A stretch of DNA of 8,988 nt from Candidatus Scybalomonas excrementavium (lineage in GTDB: Bacteria; Bacillota; Clostridia; Lachnospirales; Lachnospiraceae). Within the stretch, counting starts at the first letter, position 1. Each line of letters opens with the position of its first letter. The position numbers were made by a program, and so were the translations under genes. The DNA lies in assembly GCA_017694765.1 (NCBI GenBank), contig JADIML010000195.1, positions 1-8,988 on the forward strand, in the 5' to 3' direction. The notes beneath the pieces were generated by a model, which was not told the origin of the DNA, ran no database searches, and saw only the letters and a program-made list of their open reading frames with translations. Positions 6,436 to 8,988 of this stretch are shown piece by piece.

Positions 6436-7683
6436 ATGGGCATCCAACTGTTAAGTGTAAGTCATAAAGCAGCACCATTAGAAATCCGTCAGCTATTTGC
6501 ATTTTCCCTATCTCAACAAATTCGATTGATGAAAGCACTGAAAGAAGACGGACAAATAAAAGAAGTTGTTGTACTAGCAACGTGCAATCGGACAGAAGTT
6601 TATATTTATAGTGAAGAAGAGAATGAACGGATTATTTATGATAAAATGACAGATAGTGTTACAAAGTTTGCTTTAGAAAATCAGGAAAATGCAAAAGATA
6701 CGATACCATTGAGTGAATATTATCGACTTTATCATGGAGAAAAGGCAATTCATCATCTATTTCAAGTAGCAGCAGGATTAGATTCTATGGTTATTGGTGA
6801 AGATCAGATTCTTGGACAAGTGAAACGTGCCCATAATGTTGCAAGAGAACATGGAATGTGTGGTGTGTATTTAAATACATTTTTCAGATACTGTGTGACA
6901 GGTTCAAAACGAGTAAAAACAGAAACAGAATTATCCAAAACATCAGTGTCAACAGCTACATTAGCAGTAAAAGCATTGCAAGAACAGTTAGGCACTTTAC
7001 GAGGAAAGCACATTATGATCATTGGTTCTAGTGGAAATATAGGAAATATTGTTCTTAAAAACCTACAATCCATTGGCGGAATGCATTTATATATTACGAT
7101 GCGTGGAATCAATGCAACAAAGAAAGAAGAAAAAAACGATCATACACATGCTAATGGAATAGCCACATCTTATGAAATTATTCCATATGAAGAACGCTAT
7201 CACTATATGAAAAAGATGGATGGGATTGTAAGTGCTACAGCTAGTCCACATTATACGATAACAGAAGCTCATCTTAAAAAGTATCATACAGGTAAAAAAA
7301 TGGTATTGGTAGATTTAGCTGTTCCAATGGATATTGAGCATAAAGTTCAAGAGCTAGAAGGAATCGCTTGTTATCATATGGATGATTTACAACATGTAGC
7401 CAGAGAAAATAATGAGAGAAAAAAAGAAGAAGCAAAGTATGCCAAAGAGATTTTAAAAGATTATGAGTCTCAATTTAAAAAATGGTTTTTATTTCAACAT
7501 TCACTACAGACAGTTCATAGTGTAATTAAACATCTAACAGAGGAAATCGAAGAAAAGGGAAGTAAGAAAGCACTCAGTCAATTTTTTTATCAAGTAAGAG
7601 AAGATATAGAACCAGAGCAATTAGAAGTTTTTCTACAGGCTATGAAGCTCTATAGTAAAAAAGAACAGATCATAGAAGAATAA
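6436..7683 (+). CDS. hemA: Glutamyl-tRNA reductase, divergent NADPH domain
   Basis: The 415-residue HemA starts with the typical LLSVSHKAAPLEIRQ; AAGGA lies 10 nt before the ATG. The enzyme reduces the glutamyl group of Glu-tRNA to glutamate-1-semialdehyde with NADPH, the first committed and usually regulated step of tetrapyrrole synthesis. Catalytic Cys50 is present in LATCNRTEVY (47-56), and the substrate-binding GLDSMVIGEDQILGQVK (114-130) is intact. The NADPH domain follows, with GSSGNIG (197-203) as nucleotide loop, and then a helical C-terminal dimerisation region (about 320-410). The NADPH domain departs from the usual signatures: the NRT that normally follows the second strand reads MRG (222-224), and the normal DLAVPRD reads DLAVPMD (293-299). 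It works directly with HemL, encoded just upstream. Identity is clear; the cofactor-domain changes may be a clade trait. Confidence 0.95.
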   Translation: MGIQLLSVSHKAAPLEIRQLFAFSLSQQIRLMKALKEDGQIKEVVVLATCNRTEVYIYSEEENERIIYDKMTDSVTKFALENQENAKDTIPLSEYYRLYHGEKAIHHLFQVAAGLDSMVIGEDQILGQVKRAHNVAREHGMCGVYLNTFFRYCVTGSKRVKTETELSKTSVSTATLAVKALQEQLGTLRGKHIMIIGSSGNIGNIVLKNLQSIGGMHLYITMRGINATKKEEKNDHTHANGIATSYEIIPYEERYHYMKKMDGIVSATASPHYTITEAHLKKYHTGKKMVLVDLAVPMDIEHKVQELEGIACYHMDDLQHVARENNERKKEEAKYAKEILKDYESQFKKWFLFQHSLQTVHSVIKHLTEEIEEKGSKKALSQFFYQVREDIEPEQLEVFLQAMKLYSKKEQIIEE

Positions 7684-7750
7684 CGAAGAGATTTAGGAAT
7701 AGGAAATATAGAAAAATGACAGAAAAAGAGTATTAGATTGAAATGATAGC

Positions 7751-7764
7751 AAGGAGCAAAAGGA
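7751..7764 (+). promoter_or_regulatory. Ribosome binding region of the hemC-cobA fusion gene
   Basis: Two purine-rich candidates precede the ATG at 7769: AAGGAG (7751-7756), strong but 12 nt away, and AAAAGGA (7758-7764), 4 nt away. No other in-frame start upstream fits the HemC N-terminus, so the ATG is secure even though the exact pairing is ambiguous. The 85-nt gap after hemA shows no terminator and no clear promoter. Confidence 0.5.
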
Positions 7765-7768
7765 AATT

Positions 7769-8988
7769 ATGAAGATAGAAAAAATTCGAGTTGGGACAAG
7801 AGAGAGTCAATTAGCTCTTTTGCAAACAGACTTAGTCGTTCAGAAATTAAGAGAGGCTTATAAAGATCTTACAATAGAAGTTATTCCAATGAGTACAAAG
7901 GGCGATCAAATTTTAGATCGCTCCCTTGCTTCTTTTGGAGGAAAGGGGGTTTTTACGAAAGAACTAGAAGTTGCACTTTTAAATCATACAATTGATTTTG
8001 CTGTGCATAGTGCTAAAGATATGCCAATGGAATTTCCACAAGGGCTAACGATGGGAGCTGTTCTAGAAAGAGAAGAGCCATCCGATATTCTTCTTACAAT
8101 GGACGGAATCGATATTCGTGAAATGAAGGCAGGAAGTATTATTGGAACGAGTAGTTTAAGAAGAGAATTGCAGATTAAACAATTAAATCCAAATGTTATC
8201 GTGAAAGTGTTAAGAGGAAATGTATTAACACGACTTTCTAAATTAGAACAAGGACAATATAACGGAATTATATTAGCAGCAGCAGGGTTAAAAAGACTAG
8301 GAATAGAAGGGTATCCAAGTACAAAATATCATATGCAGCCATTGTTATCAAATACATTTCTACCAGCTCCTGGACAAGGGATTTTAGGAATCGAGTGTCG
8401 AGAAGATGATGAAGAGATAAAAGAGATTCTTAGGAAGATCCATTCTTATGAAGGGGAAGCTATGTTAATGGCTGAGAGAATGTATTTACAGCAATTACAT
8501 GGTGGATGTAATGCACCAGCTGGAGGATATTGTCGATATGAAGATGGTTTTCTTGTTATGGAAGGCATGTATGCCAAAGATGGGATTCATCCAAAGTATG
8601 AACGAATTGTTGCCAAACTACCAGAGGAATTTGTAGGAAGAGATGAAATAGCATTTGAACAAATCGTTCCATTGGCAAAAGAGTTAGGGGTAGCCTTAGC
8701 AAAGAAAATCCATACTGGGAAAGTATATCTAATCGGTGCAGGTCCTGGAGATGAAAAGCTTTTGACAATTCGTGCAAAAGAGTTAATTCAAAAAGCAGAT
8801 GTCGTTGTCTATGATAGTTTAATTTCAAAAAGTCTTTTACAAGATACAAAAAAAGACTGTGAATGGATCTATGCAGGAAAACGTTCTAACAATCATCATC
8901 TATCACAAGAAGAAACAAACAAAGTGCTTTGGAAAAAAGCAAAAGAGGGAAAAATGGTCGTGCGATTAAAAGGTGGCGATCCCTTTAT
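7769..8988 (+). CDS. Fused hydroxymethylbilane synthase / uroporphyrinogen-III C-methyltransferase, C-terminus cut by window edge
   Basis: The 406 visible codons have no stop and continue past the window. Residues 1 to about 314 are a full-length HemC: VGTRESQLAL (8-17), STKGDQ, GGKGVFTKELE (57-67), Asp84 in HSAKDMP, the porphyrin-contacting Arg131-Arg132 in GTSSLRR, PAPGQG (199-204), and Cys247 in HGGCNAP, which carries the dipyrromethane cofactor. HemC joins four porphobilinogens into hydroxymethylbilane. Almost without linker, residue 317 begins a CobA/SUMT domain: GKVYLIGAGPGD (317-328), ADVVVYDSLIS (343-353) and VVRLKGGDPF (397-406), all typical of the SAM-binding methyltransferase that turns uroporphyrinogen III into precorrin-2. 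I found no internal stop or plausible separate start at the junction, so this is one polypeptide. HemD, the step between the two activities, is not seen and may form a third domain beyond the edge. Confidence 0.93.
   Translation, partial: MKIEKIRVGTRESQLALLQTDLVVQKLREAYKDLTIEVIPMSTKGDQILDRSLASFGGKGVFTKELEVALLNHTIDFAVHSAKDMPMEFPQGLTMGAVLEREEPSDILLTMDGIDIREMKAGSIIGTSSLRRELQIKQLNPNVIVKVLRGNVLTRLSKLEQGQYNGIILAAAGLKRLGIEGYPSTKYHMQPLLSNTFLPAPGQGILGIECREDDEEIKEILRKIHSYEGEAMLMAERMYLQQLHGGCNAPAGGYCRYEDGFLVMEGMYAKDGIHPKYERIVAKLPEEFVGRDEIAFEQIVPLAKELGVALAKKIHTGKVYLIGAGPGDEKLLTIRAKELIQKADVVVYDSLISKSLLQDTKKDCEWIYAGKRSNNHHLSQEETNKVLWKKAKEGKMVVRLKGGDPF

Noticed and set aside
6804..7112. 102-codon minus-strand frame
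   Set aside because: Antisense shadow of hemA with no domain similarity or start signal.
7743..7772. Nine-codon frame ending in ATGA that overlaps the hemC start
   Set aside because: There is no ribosome binding site before it and the peptide is basic with no leader-like pattern; it is most likely chance.
8690..8730. HemC and CobA as two separate genes
   Set aside because: The frame is continuous across the junction, with no stop codon, no ATG and no ribosome binding site before the CobA domain.

Overview
The window comes from an AT-rich, low-GC Gram-positive anaerobe. The best guess is a clostridial species of the Lachnospiraceae type. The reasons are strong AGGAGG-type ribosome binding sites, AT-biased codon use, tetrapyrrole synthesis by the C5 (glutamyl-tRNA) route, and clustering of siroheme/corrinoid genes with hemA, hemL and hemC. 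Genus and species cannot be read from the sequence. No RNA gene, mobile element, CRISPR array or convincing intrinsic terminator was found.

The left half (4211 down to 1, minus strand) is a tightly packed three-gene operon: a MoxR-type AAA+ ATPase, a DUF58 membrane protein, and a large membrane-anchored transglutaminase-like protein that runs off the left edge. The first two genes are 11 nt apart, with the second Shine-Dalgarno starting inside the preceding stop codon. The last two overlap by 11 nt. This MoxR / DUF58 / TgpA-like arrangement is a widespread conserved module. The ATPase is thought to act as a chaperone or remodeller for its membrane partners; the substrate of the transglutaminase domain is unknown.

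A 146-bp divergent intergenic region (4212-4357) separates the two halves. It holds candidate promoters for both directions and an 18-bp imperfect palindrome of unknown meaning.

The right half (4358 to the end, plus strand) is a tetrapyrrole operon: a Met8/SirC-like precorrin-2 dehydrogenase, hemL, hemA, and a fused gene whose N-terminal part is hydroxymethylbilane synthase (HemC) and whose C-terminal part is uroporphyrinogen-III C-methyltransferase (CobA/SUMT). The fused gene is still open at the right edge. HemA and HemL make 5-aminolevulinate from glutamyl-tRNA, and HemC makes hydroxymethylbilane. HemB and HemD are needed but not visible, and probably lie downstream or in the unseen part of the fusion. 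CobA and the Met8-like protein then direct uroporphyrinogen III to precorrin-2 and sirohydrochlorin, so the operon points to siroheme and/or cobalamin rather than to protoheme.

The points most worth a second look are the direct HemC-CobA fusion, an Asn where the Met8/CysG/SirC family usually has its functional Asp, a HemA with several altered signature positions in its NADPH domain, and the palindrome in the divergent promoter region. No wholly new system is evident.
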